DNA of 23,585 bases, taken from Beroe ovata. Taxonomy: Eukaryota > Ctenophora > Nuda > Beroida > Beroidae. The DNA lies in assembly GCA_946803715.1 (NCBI GenBank), contig CAMPET010000306.1, positions 4,976-28,560 of the forward strand. Reading direction: 5' to 3'. How positions within the stretch are numbered: the stretch's first letter is position 1; every line of letters starts with the position of its first letter. The notes beneath the pieces were generated by a model, which saw only the letters and a list, made by a program, of their open reading frames with translations, had not been told where the DNA came from and ran no database searches. Of the stretch, positions 1-12,200 are shown one piece after another. A program made the position numbers and the translations under genes.

Positions 1-27
1 GTGTGTGTGTGTGTGTGTGTGTGTGTG
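1..27. repeat. (GT)n microsatellite
   Basis: About 13 GT units at the window edge, inside the intron after exon 40; it probably continues outside. Confidence 0.95.
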
Positions 28-45
28 GAATAACTCAATACTCAC

Positions 46-154
46 GATTTGGCACAGCAGGTCGACAGGTACTTCCCAGCGGGACACTGTGTTTGTTGTG
101 ACTGACCCGCGACACAGAAATGTCCTGGTTCACAGTTCGTGCCCTGGACTGAAC
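46..154 (-). CDS. GCC gene exon 40 (last in window)
   Basis: Acceptor gtcag, donor GTGAGT; phase 1 in, phase 2 out. Core CEPGHFC, then CPAGKYLSTCC, where three residues separate Tyr from a double cysteine. The strong donor shows the gene continues beyond position 1. Confidence 0.83.
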
Positions 155-3100
155 CTGACAAACCATCGGTTATCAATTAATTAGCATTCACTGATTATCC
201 ATAATCTGAAATAGAGTCAAACAGTCGTCGATCGGTCGTGAACCAGATTCACAGAAAATGGATACTTCGGGACTCCGAAATTTTCAATCCGACATATTCC
301 AATACTCACCCGTGGGGCAGTATTTCCCAGCGGGACACTCTTCGACTGGCTCTGCGAGTCCCTTACTCGGACATATCATACCCGCTGTACACGCTATCAT
401 AGCATCGCTACCCTCCGGGCAGTAGAAGCCTTGCTGACACTGGCTCCCTGTGGGGGCAGAGGGAAGCATGTACCAAACCTGAGCGCCCTCAATTCTGTGA
501 TCAGAATTGATATTCATCATCCATTCCATGTCACCAAAACTCAATCGATTGATCAAAATAGGTACCATAATCATGATAATCTGAGACACCCAACTCCCCC
601 CAAAACCTTACCTTGAGACTCGGGCATGTTTGTTTGCTTACTCGTGCCCCCTGTGCATATCCAACCTCCCGGACAGTCTCCAGCTGGGGCTGTCAGTCCC
701 GCTGTGTCACAGTACTTCCCTGGAAGAGAGGTATCATGATTACTGATAAGGAAAAAATGAGAATTTCGAAGATAAATGTTTCTCGGTATGAAGAGAATCG
801 ATTGAGTCATAAGTATTTCGTGTCCTATATTCCAAATTGGATGAAATTCTTGCAATTAACATCATGAAAATGAAATTCCGGGACAGTCTATCAGATAATG
901 GGATAATATCACCACCTCCGTCTACCTGGTGGACAATCCTCACAACTCTCCTCCTCAAACCCTCCCGTATCTGTCCTGTATTTCCCAGTGGGACACGGAT
1001 ACTGGGTGGGCAGACTGGTTCCAGCTGGACAGTAGTGTCCAGCTGGACATAACAACTCGTCCACCAACTCTGTAATACCCTGAAAATAAGAGAGGGGAAA
1101 TGGGTAAGAGATAAGTGTTATTCGTGAACTTGATGCTCACTCATACGATTCTTTATCTCCAAGAACCGTGACTCTGCAGTCCCTAGTATAGTCATCTGCC
1201 TGATGACACATCTCACACAGCTCCTACCTCACTTCCACAGGCGTAGCTCTGGGGACATTCCTTACATTCTTCCTGCTGTGTTTCGTCCTGGTAAGTTCCC
1301 GCGCCACACTTTGTCATGGCAGCCGAGCCTACCTCGCAGTAATGCCCTTTGGGGAACGGAGAGTCAGGAAGAAATAATAGGAGGATGTTAATACCGTTAG
1401 TGAGAAAATTAGCTTGTATTAATCATACTATGGAGCGAATATACGATGACTTTGATTTATGTTGTTGTTTCGTGACTCCGAAAATGTGAAAATTCACCTT
1501 TCTGACACACTCCCTCGCTAGGGTTGGGAGCTGAGGACCCGGCCACGCAGTAGAACCCTGCCTGACACTCAGCCCCCGACTCTGTGAGGCCCTCCGTGGG
1601 GCAGTGTCTGAGAGAAGGGAAGGAGTGGTTACAAACACAGACATTCGTTTGAAAAGATCATAAGTACACAAAAAATGTCCTTCAGTTCCCTAGTTATGAC
1701 GAATGAGTCCTCCATTCGTCGCAGAGGCCTGTCATGACGTACAACAAACTGATGTAAACACATTCCCACGTCAGAGTTATGCAGTGGTGTCAGCAAGTCA
1801 TGACGAATGAGTCCTCCATTCGTCATAGAGGCCTGTCATGACGTAAAACAAACTGGTGTCAACGCATTCCCACGTCAGAGTAATGCAGTGGTGTCAGCAA
1901 GTCATGACGAATGAGTCATCCATTCGTCACAGAGGCCTGTCATGACGTACAACAAACTAGTGTCAACGAATCAAATATCATGCTGCCACATTTGCGCATA
2001 AAGCAATAAATTGTAACTCATCAATTAGTGATCACCACGCAGTTACCTGCCCGCTTCACAGAGAGAACAATCGGTGTCAGCAGAGAGTCCGCTTGTATCA
2101 CTAAACCGACCCACAGGACACTTTGGTATTGTGGCACCTGGTGATGAAAAGATAACATTCAGGGTGGTTGCAGGGTTGCTATGGTCGCCATGGTAATATG
2201 GTGGTCGCCGCAGTGATTGTGACTTTATGTGTGTTTATGGTCGTCAAATTGCCGTATGAGTTGAATATCTGTAAAGTTACTTTTTCCCCTCTACATACCC
2301 GTTCCCTCGGGACAGTATCGTCCACTAGGACATATCTGAATTCCGTCCTCCTCTGTACAGTAGTTTCCTGCCGTGCAAACCTTACACTCTGCTTGTCCTG
2401 ATAATTGGATAATTGGATTATAATATCGGTAATTGGGGCACCTATTATTGGCTTGGTGAAAACGAGTGATAGAATGAAGGAGGCGAATGTGGGTTGGGTT
2501 GCAATGGTGACAGGATGTCGTTCATGATGACACGTGTGACGTCATGACGTGGTCTCACCTGTAGTACCTGCAGTGATGAGGGTGAGGGTTGAGTGTGAAT
2601 ATTGGCGATGATTGACGATGAAAATATGCCATTCACGCTTTATTCCGACAAGCGTGATGACGAAAATCGCCGTAAATTCATACTGACACAACACAGCTAC
2701 TATAATCTACATATCATCGTGACGTCACGATCCTGAACAATTCCTGTACCTACCTTCCTCATCTGTAAACTTCCCGTTTTCACAGTTTACAGGTCCCGCA
2801 CTTCCCTCCGGACACACTTTTCCTATCGGACAGATGTACTCCGCGGGATTTGCCACACTTTGCCCGCCCGGACAATAATAGCCCGCTGCACAGTCACCCG
2901 TTGCTTCTTCGAGACTGATGGGGTGACGGGGTGAGAGGTTCATTTTACCATCACCACAACTTAATCGATACTCCAATGCAATCGTGCAGCTTCCGATGCA
3001 GCACCAAGCAATAGCTCTCAAATCTATGCGCGGGGAGGTTAAAATCATGAAGTTCCCCGTACTGACCCGTCAGTAGCACAGAACTTCCCAGGGAGGCACT

Positions 3101-3176
3101 GGTCACAGGTATCCCTCCGTTCATCCGGTTGGAATGTACCAGCAGAGCACGGTACAGGGGCTGGGGAACCTGGAGG

Positions 3177-3216
<40 letters not shown>

Positions 3217-3220
3217 NNNN

Positions 3221-3267
<47 letters not shown>

Positions 3268-6200
3268 GAAAACCGGATAGGAGATAAGGGCTTTAGTTGA
3301 TAAATACAACCCCAAATTAGAAAGAATCACAATATTTGACAATTATTCAAAGTTTGAAGCATCCATTGAAAAGAACAACCATCATTTGACCTGAGTCAAA
3401 CATATCCTTGTGTTTACCTCTTGGGCACCGATGACCCTTGGTACATGGTGTCTGCGTGGCGGTAGTTGAGCCAGTAGGACAGTAATATGACGCCTGACAC
3501 TCGCCTAACGGAGAGAAGAAATAGGTTAAGAAATAGGTTGAGAAAGAAATCCAGGTCTGGGAAATTTTTAGGAGAATTGCTAATGTATTATGAAAAATAC
3601 CTTCACGAAATTCCGGGGGGGGGGGAATATTTCGGTCCATAAATATTCACCTTGAACATCTGTTCTCCCCGTGTCTTGACACCAACTTCCTGCAGTGCAG
3701 TCTGTACACTCGTCAGCTGACACCAGTCCCTCACTCTCACCAAACGTGCCCTGAGAGGTGGTGCGCGCGTGGCGGTGAAACTGCAGCGAACATTATTGAC
3801 AAGATTTGGATGTGTGTTGATGGTTCAAATAGCCCATGTAGGAACTGGGGGCTCTGGATCGACATATTTGAACTGCCATAAATTCAACCCCAACCACCCC
3901 CCATCCCCCGTAATCCATAGATTTTCTCCGATAATTCAAGATTGTTTGAGTTGAGAACACGCCCCCTCAGAGTAAAACAGCTTCTCAATGAGTCTGAAAA
4001 TGAATCAATTACAGAAACGACCTCTTTTTATTATCATGCATGGGCAAATCAACATTTTGAAAATTACATAACTTTATGCGAATTACAGAACAAAACGTTT
4101 TCTCCGGTTCAGACCCTCACTCCTCTCGATGTAAGTACAACTATAACTCTATCAACTCCCCAGTCCTCTCACCCCCCTCAGTCCTCTCCTTACAATCCCT
4201 CCTCTCATCATTCCCCTCACCCTTTCTCCTACCACCCTCCTCAAACAATCTCCTCTCACTTATATCTCACCCACTCTTCCACCCTCTCTGCTTCCTCCTC
4301 TTCCTCCCCATCCCAGATCTTCTGTAGCATATCTTGGAGCCACTGGGGCGCCACAAAGTTTTCAAACAACACCTCATTTTTATCATCCTCGGATATCCAT
4401 GATTCTGGTTCATCTGGACCAGGCTCAGGAAGGGTCAGCGATATCACTTGAAGTGAATCTAGGTCGAAATTCACTTGAATCTGTCCTATCCTCGGTTTTT
4501 GTACATGCTCCTCGGATAGTTTGATACGCGCATTGATATAGGAAACAGTATGAGCGAAGAATTCCCCGTACACCTCCACTTCCCGTAGTATAAGAGGAGT
4601 TGCTGGGTAAAGATTCTCGATAACCAGCCGATTAGATGGCCTCAACTCAATATCATCACACATCACGGCGATTTTAACCGCCTTCTCACCCATGTCCTCG
4701 TAGAAATCGCACGCTACTTGGTATTCGGGTTTCCGGGAATGTTCGTTCGTCATGAAGACAAAGAACCCAACGGGCCAGTCGGGCCTCCACTCGTTGTAAT
4801 GGATGGTAACGTTGTGTACGTAGTAGCTACTCTCGCCGTTTAATCCGAAATACACTTCGAATTGGCTCCACGTGGCCTGCGACGCGACGTACGTATCGTA
4901 ATTTCCGTCGATCGCTCGCTCCGGTGAGTTAAACGTGGTCGTGTATTGAGTGGATATCGCAGGGTGGAATAAATCGATCCACTCACCGATCATGGTAGGC
5001 TCTTTGGGAGGGATGAAGTTGTTCATTATCTGTACCTGGGAAATTTCCATGTGGTCGACATTTCGCATCGACATGCCGTTGTTTGGTGGACACAGATTTA
5101 CCGCACAGAGCTGGGCGACCCCAGGGGCTGTGAAACACCACGGTGCATTCTCATGGCCCACGTTCCTGCAGTGGTTGTGGACCTCTATTTGCTCGTCGGG
5201 GGGTAGGTACTGCTTGTCTTCCCACGGGAGGCAGGGGCCACCAGTCTCCGACTCACTCAGATGACCCCGGTACTGCAGCCCGGTGGGGTCGCCCATGTCC
5301 CTATCCCAACACAAGTCATGATACAGGGTATCCCGGTGAATGTGGTTGATGCATGGCGGGTTGGGACAAACCATCTCCCTGCTATCGGCACATTCCTCAC
5401 TCTCCCACGTCAGCAAGTGATTTGTAGCAAATGTGAATCCTGTTGTGTCATACTGTGTGTCCACAGCACAGCACTTCGTGCCTCGTGCAAACACATACGG
5501 GTAGGACATCGGACACATGCTATCATCTGGCAGAGGACGGAAGAAAAGACTGCCAGTATCATAATCTGAGAATTGGACAGCATCGATGTTCGGTTCATTC
5601 CAGTAGTAGCCACACATTTCACTGTGCGATGCAGGATCAGGGATATCAACCACAGTTTTCCCCAGGATTGTAATTTGGATGCGCTCCCTGCTTGCCAGGA
5701 TGGTCCAGATGAGGTTATCCGAGCCGATCGCATCGTATATCTCCGGTATGTTCTCCAGTGGCCTCCATACCGGGACACACCCATCAATTGAATACCGCAT
5801 TCCATCCAAATCGACCATGAAGCTCGACCCGCTGATTGCCATGTCGTAATTGGACCAGAATGTTCGGATTTCTCCGCGAGATGCCACTTTGATCTGCACT
5901 GGACGGTTTGGACCGATGTAGTGGTTGAAGCGAACATCTTCCTTGGCATCGAACCAGATATCATGCTCATCAGTACTAGCGTTTATTGTTGACATGGCAA
6001 CGAAGAAGACGAAAATGAGAATGAACATCATTTCAGTGCCTTGTCAAGCTACGAAGTGGTGTCAAACTTTATGGTGTCAGATTAGAGCGGTGTCTAAAAC
6101 AATTAGTATTGCAATCTTCAGATAATATCACAAAAATTTGCACTGAAACAAACAACAGCTTTGATTTCTCGTCCTTGATGCTTAAATTATGATCGAATTA

Positions 6201-9200
6201 GCACGTACATTAACAAGGTGGGAATCACTTCGAAATTCGAGGTTAAGTGATTAAAAGCACTCTCGACAAACATTATGACCATCACACAATTGAAGCACGT
6301 TACGTCACGCATCTCTAACTCATCACGTTATTGGCCATTGACTGCTCCACCAACGCTCCCTTTTTGCCCCAATTATACAGGTGCTACGACCATGTGACTT
6401 ATCAATCACTCATGTGTACTTACCGAGGGACATGGCTCTGGCACGTCCGTTCCCTCCACACAGAACTTCCCTCTTGGACAGATGTTAGCGTTGGAGTCTT
6501 GGTTCGGGGTGACAGTCTTGGCTCCCGACAGACAGAAATACCCGGGACTACACTTGGTGTCAGGTGCTCCGATACCTGAGATCAGGATATGAGAGATAGT
6601 GGGCCATCGAGATTTAAGTTACAAATATTCTTTCTTCCTAAAGTTGAGAAGGGTCTTAATAACATCGATCATATCGTCAGATAAGTCATAAGACACTCAT
6701 TTCGGTAGAAGTGATGAGAATGAAGGAGATTCGGTGACGTCATAATTCCACCAGAACTCGCGTGTCCATTCCCCACCGCTGCCACTTCACCACGAACCTG
6801 TCTCAGGACATGCGTATGTTGCTTTACAGGGAAGACAATCAGCAGCTGATACGGACCCGGCGTCTGGTTGGTATGTTCCCACTGGACAGGGGTTAGCAAG
6901 CTCGTTGGACGACCCTGGGATGTGGGAATACAAGGGTCAGGGGTTGCGTCGACCATAGAGATGGGGTGGACGGGAGGTTGTTCGATTACATCAAGGGAGT
7001 GGACAGGAGTGATTTTGTAGATGAAATTCGGGTACCAAGTACGAACCTTCTTTACAAAAGTGACCGGGAGGACATTTCATCTCATCAGTCAACTCTGATA
7101 TACCAGCTGTATCACAAGAGTACCTAGGGTAGAATACAATATAAGCTAATGAAGCAAAAAATATTGAGCTATCTACAAAAGATTCGACCCTTTTCAGACC
7201 CCATCATTTAATCGGCGATTCAAGCAATTCTCCGTCTTTCTTGTCGTTCTTCCCCTGCTGAAAAAGACCGATAATGTCACTTACCCCTCCAGGCACTTTT
7301 TACAATCGGACGCTTTGGCCTCGTTTTGGAAAGTCCCCGCCGGACATGGTACCTTTTCGGCGCTCCTCCTCGGACACTTATGCCCTAAGGGGAGAGCAAA
7401 TAAAAGAGAGAGAGAGTTACAACTGTATGAGCAGCCAGCATTTTATAGTGAGTTGCATGTAGCCACATCAAATACTCAAGATTTGTCCAGATTTCTCTCA
7501 TTTCCTCATCCCCCGGGAATTTCCATCATTTCCCGCGAGTATCTACCTGCAGTGCAGGGGTTCTGAGTGTAGTCGCTGGTCTTGGCGGGACAAAAATACC
7601 CGGCGGGACATTCATCCTCGGTATCCAACCTTGTTTTTCCCTGTGGGGAGATAAAGAGGGTGGTATACTAAATTTCAAGGAGTGGGAAAGAGTTGGTGAC
7701 AAGGAGTCGAGTTGGTGAACAGCTCCCCAAGGAAGCTAGATAGGGCCAAAATTCGACCAGGAATCGATTCAGCGTCCAAAAATACATAGGAATGCGTAAT
7801 ATATGCATGAAAATGGGACAAAAAATTTTCTTGGAATTTCTGATCGGAGTATCGGTAAAAGTGAAGAGAATGACTCCACACTTTTATGCTTCGATTTCGT
7901 GGGTCTCAAATGAGGACTTTACTGGCACTGACGACACTATTTTTCCACCAAATCAACTCTCCTACTGTCACACTACAAGTATCAACCCTCTTTGCGATCA
8001 TTTGATGTTTATACTTGCCGTGAAACCACGCCCAAATGACGAATTCAAACCCCTGGGAAGCAAACGCAACAAAAACACGAAAATCAATGGGACGCACAGA
8101 CACCAAAAAATAATTTCATAGGAGACATACTAGAAATAAGTGTTCCTGGCCTATTTTTTGACGTAGAATTCAAATCTGAAGGAATTTTTGAGCTAGCTCA
8201 TCGGGAAATCGAGTAAAATTCTAGTTCCTTCTCAGATGTTACGTAAGAAGTGACCTGGCNCACTGACGACACAATTTTTGCACCAAATCATCTCTCCTAC
8301 TCTCACACTACAAGTATCAACCCTCTTTGCGATCATTGGATGTTCATACTTGCCGTGAAACCACGCCCAAATGACGAATTCAAACACCTGGGAAGCAAAC
8401 GCAACAAAAACACGAAAATCAATGGGACGCACAGACACCAAACAATAATTTTTCAGGGGGCATACTAAAAATTAGTGTTCCTGACCTATTTTTTGACGTA
8501 GAATTAAAATCCGAAGGAATTTTTGAGCTAGCTCATCGGGAAATCGAGTAAAATCCTAATTCCTTCTAAGATGTTAGGTAAGAAGTGATCTTGCGAACAG
8601 CTCCTCAGGGAAGCGAGATAGGGCCAAAAGTCGACCGGGAATCGATTCAGCGTCCAAAAATACATAGGAATGCGTAGTAGTTCTATGAAAATGGGACAAA
8701 AATCTTTCTTCGAGTTTCTGAGCCAAGTATCGGTAAAAGTGAAGTGAGTGACTCCACACTTCTATACTTCGATTTCGAGGGTCTCAAAAGAGGTCTTTAC
8801 TGGCACTGACGACACAATTTTTGCACCAAATCATCTCTCCTACTCTCACACTACAAGTATCAACCCTCTTTGCGATCATTTGATGTTTATACTTGCCGTG
8901 AAACCACGCCCAAATGACGATTTCAAACCCCTGGGAAGCAAACACAACAAAAACACGAATATCATTGGGACGCATAGACACCAAAAAATAATTTCATAGG
9001 AGACATACTAGAAATAAGTGTTCCTGGCCTATTTTTTGACGCAGAATTCAAATCTGAAGGAATTTTTGAGCTAGCTCATCGGGAAATCGAGTAAAATTCT
9101 AGTTCCTTCTCAGATGTTGGGTAAGAAGTGACCGGCTAACAGCTCCTCAGGGGAGCGAGGTAGGGCCAAAATTCGACCAGGAATCGATTCAGCGTCCAAA

Positions 9201-12200
9201 AATACATAAGAATGCGTAATATTTGCATGAAAATGGGACAAAAATTTTTCTTCGAGTTTCTGAGTCAAGTATCGGTAAAAGTGAAGTGAATGACTCCACA
9301 CTTTTATGCTTCGATTTCGTGGGTCTCAAATGAGAACTTTACTGGCACTGACGACACAATTTTTCCACCAAATCAACTCTCCTACTGTCACACTACAAGT
9401 ATCAACCCTCTTTGCGATCATTTGATGTTTATACTTGCCGTGAAACCACGCCCAAATGACGATTTCAAACCCCTGGGAAGCAAACACAACAAAAACACGA
9501 ATATCATTGGGACGCATCGACACCAAAAAATAATTTCATAGGAGACATACTAGAAATAAGTGTTCCTGGCCTATTTTTTGACGTAGAATTCAAATCTGAA
9601 GGAATTTTCGAGCTAGCTCATCGGGAAATCGAGTAAAATTCTAGTTCCTTCTCAGATGTTAGGTAAGAAGTGACCGGCTAACAGCTCCTCAGGGGAGCGA
9701 GGTAGGGCCAAAATTCGACCAGGAATCGATTCAGCGTCCAAAAATACATAAGAATGCGTAATATTTGCATGAAAATGGGACAAAAATTTTTCTTCGAGTT
9801 TCTGAGCCAAGTATCGGTAAAAGTGAAGTGAATGACTCCACACTTTTATGCTTCGATTTCGTGGGTCTCAAATGAGGACTTTACTGGCACTGACGACACA
9901 ATTTTTCCACCAAATCAACTCTCCTACTCTCACACTACAACTATCAACCCTCTTTGCGGTCATTTGATGTTTATACTTGCCGTGAAACCACGCCCAAATG
10001 ACGATTTCAAACCCCTGGGAAGCAAACACAACAAAAACACGAAAATCAATGGGACGCATCGACACCAAAAAATAATTTCATAGGGGACATACTAGGCATA
10101 AGTGTTCCTGGCCTATTTTTTGACGTAGAATTCAAATCTGAAGGAATTTTTGAGCTAGCTCATAAGGAAATCGAGTAAAATTCTAATTCCTTCTCAGATG
10201 TTAGGTAAGAAGTGACCTGGCTAACAGCTCCTCAGGGGAGCGAGGTAGGGCCAAAATTCGACCAGGAATCGATTCAGCGTCCAAAAATACATAGGAATGG
10301 GTAATATTTGCATGAAAATGGGATCAGTTTTTCTGAGTATCGGTCAAAGGGAAATGAGTGAGGAAATGTCTGAACTGTGACCAAGTGCTCCCTTATATCC
10401 AATGGGAAGTTTGTATCACACTATCACGTCAACATAGTGAGTACATAATGCATAATGTATGTTCTCTAAAACTAGGATTCTGAAATTGTGATTGCGCTCC
10501 CGTAATAACTCACGAGTGTGGCACAGTAGTATCCCGCGCTACAGTCAGCACAATCGGTCTCTGCCTTCTTGCCCTCAACCTTGTTATACGTACCGATAGG
10601 GCAATCCTCTGAGGGATGGAGAGATAGTGATGATAAGTGAGAACGATGTAGGGAGGGGGATGTCTTTAGGATTTCATACAGTAACCCCAAGTAACCAGCG
10701 TCTTTCTACCAGTAGCTCCTCCCCAACCATGGATCCCCCTGTTACCACCCACCTAGTTACCATGGTAACTTACGTGGTTGCGTGTCTCCCGGACACCACT
10801 TGCCCACGGGGCACCGCCCACCCTGCTCTGAACTGGTCGGTTTACTCCGGCTAGCTCCCAGCGTGCAGTAAAAGCCGGCATCGCATGTGTAATCGTCGGA
10901 GGAGGGGTCCGCAGTACCCGTCGGACAGAACTTGTTTACTGGGCGAGTGTGAGGATTTGTATAAGTGGGAACTCAATTGTGTGGATGGATCAGGACTTTT
11001 CCTTCATTTAAATAGGGCATTTTAGGGGTGTCAGCGGAGTTGTAAATCATAAATGACCGAATAGTTTTCTTGAACGCTGTTTATCCCCTCACATCGCAAT
11101 ATGATAATGTGATCTTTGAAGTTTGAACACATGCCTGCACTCAAGCTCACCTGGACATGGGATCTCGACTTCTGTACCCGCCGGGCAATAGTAACCCGCA
11201 GTACACTTCTTATTTGTCCCATAGGGCGGGTTGCTGACTTTGGCACCCAGCTTACAGTAGTATCCCGCATCACATATCCCTGTCGGAGCTTCTAATCCCG
11301 TTCCTGTAAAGAGATGATGATGTGTAATCCCCCCGAGAGGGTAAGAAGTACTCACTGCCAAGGTGGAGCGAATCAATCGGGATCATATTGATGGGAATCA
11401 GAGAAATTCTGACAGCTCTGAGCTCCCTCAATGAGGTATCCCGGGGGGAGTTCCCGCATCGTTATCAACTTACCCTCGCAGTATTTCCCGGGATCACACG
11501 ACAAGCACTCCGTGGATTCACTCTTCTCCTCTTCAGGGTTGTACTTTCCCTCCGGGCACTTCGTGGGGGAGGCACCGGTACCTGCGAGCGAGGGGGAGGA
11601 GGGGTGAGGGGGTTGAGGAGGGGTGAGGGGGAATGAGTGGTGAGGAGATGGGGTGAGGGGTGAGGGGAATAACTATGAGTGGTGAGTGAGTGGGGAAGAG
11701 AACAAATCATAGACCCTTAACCCAAATCGGGCTGATATCCCCGATTCTGTGACTCACGTTCTTTGCAGTACATTCCCTTGGGGCACGGCAGTTTCTCCCC
11801 TCCCACACACATGAACTTGATGGGACATATGGTGCACACCACTGCACCCGGTGTGTCAGAGTAGTAGCCGTCAGCGCACATCCTCGGGTCGGATGTGCCT
11901 GGAGAGAGAGGTTAATGAGTGATTAAGGTGGGGTTTTGAATACGAGTTTTACGATTGAATGAAAATCTATTAGCGTAACATCCAGTTTACGCCCTTGTCC
12001 GGGCGTAATAGTCGTTAAACGCCCGCACAAGGGGCTGAAAAGTCCCGGCCCTCTGCCAGAAAACACTCCACTCTCACCGGCTGGGCAGTAATGTTTCACG
12101 GGGCACATCCCCCCAGTTCCCACATGTGTCACACTGTCACTCGGATTGGGGACGTTGACACCAGACGTACAGAAGTGTCCTTCTCGACATTGGGCTTCCG

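Noticed and set aside
1694-1968. CRISPR-like direct repeats
   Set aside because: The 104-bp units are contiguous without unique spacers and the context is a eukaryotic intron.
2168-2401. 77-codon plus-strand ORF with a possible membrane segment
   Set aside because: Antisense to exon 33 and its intron; no family resemblance.
3942-4451. 169-codon plus-strand ORF
   Set aside because: Ser/Pro/His/Thr-rich translation of the pyrimidine-rich tract, antisense to the end of the kringle ORF and its 3' region; no domain.
5410-5970. 186-codon minus-strand ORF overlapping the kringle gene
   Set aside because: Shifted-frame shadow of the 591-aa ORF, which carries the recognisable domains.
7906-10068. 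Five similar 66-codon minus-strand ORFs
   Set aside because: They recur only because the 542-bp satellite repeats; differences among copies mainly change residues and there is no promoter or family match.
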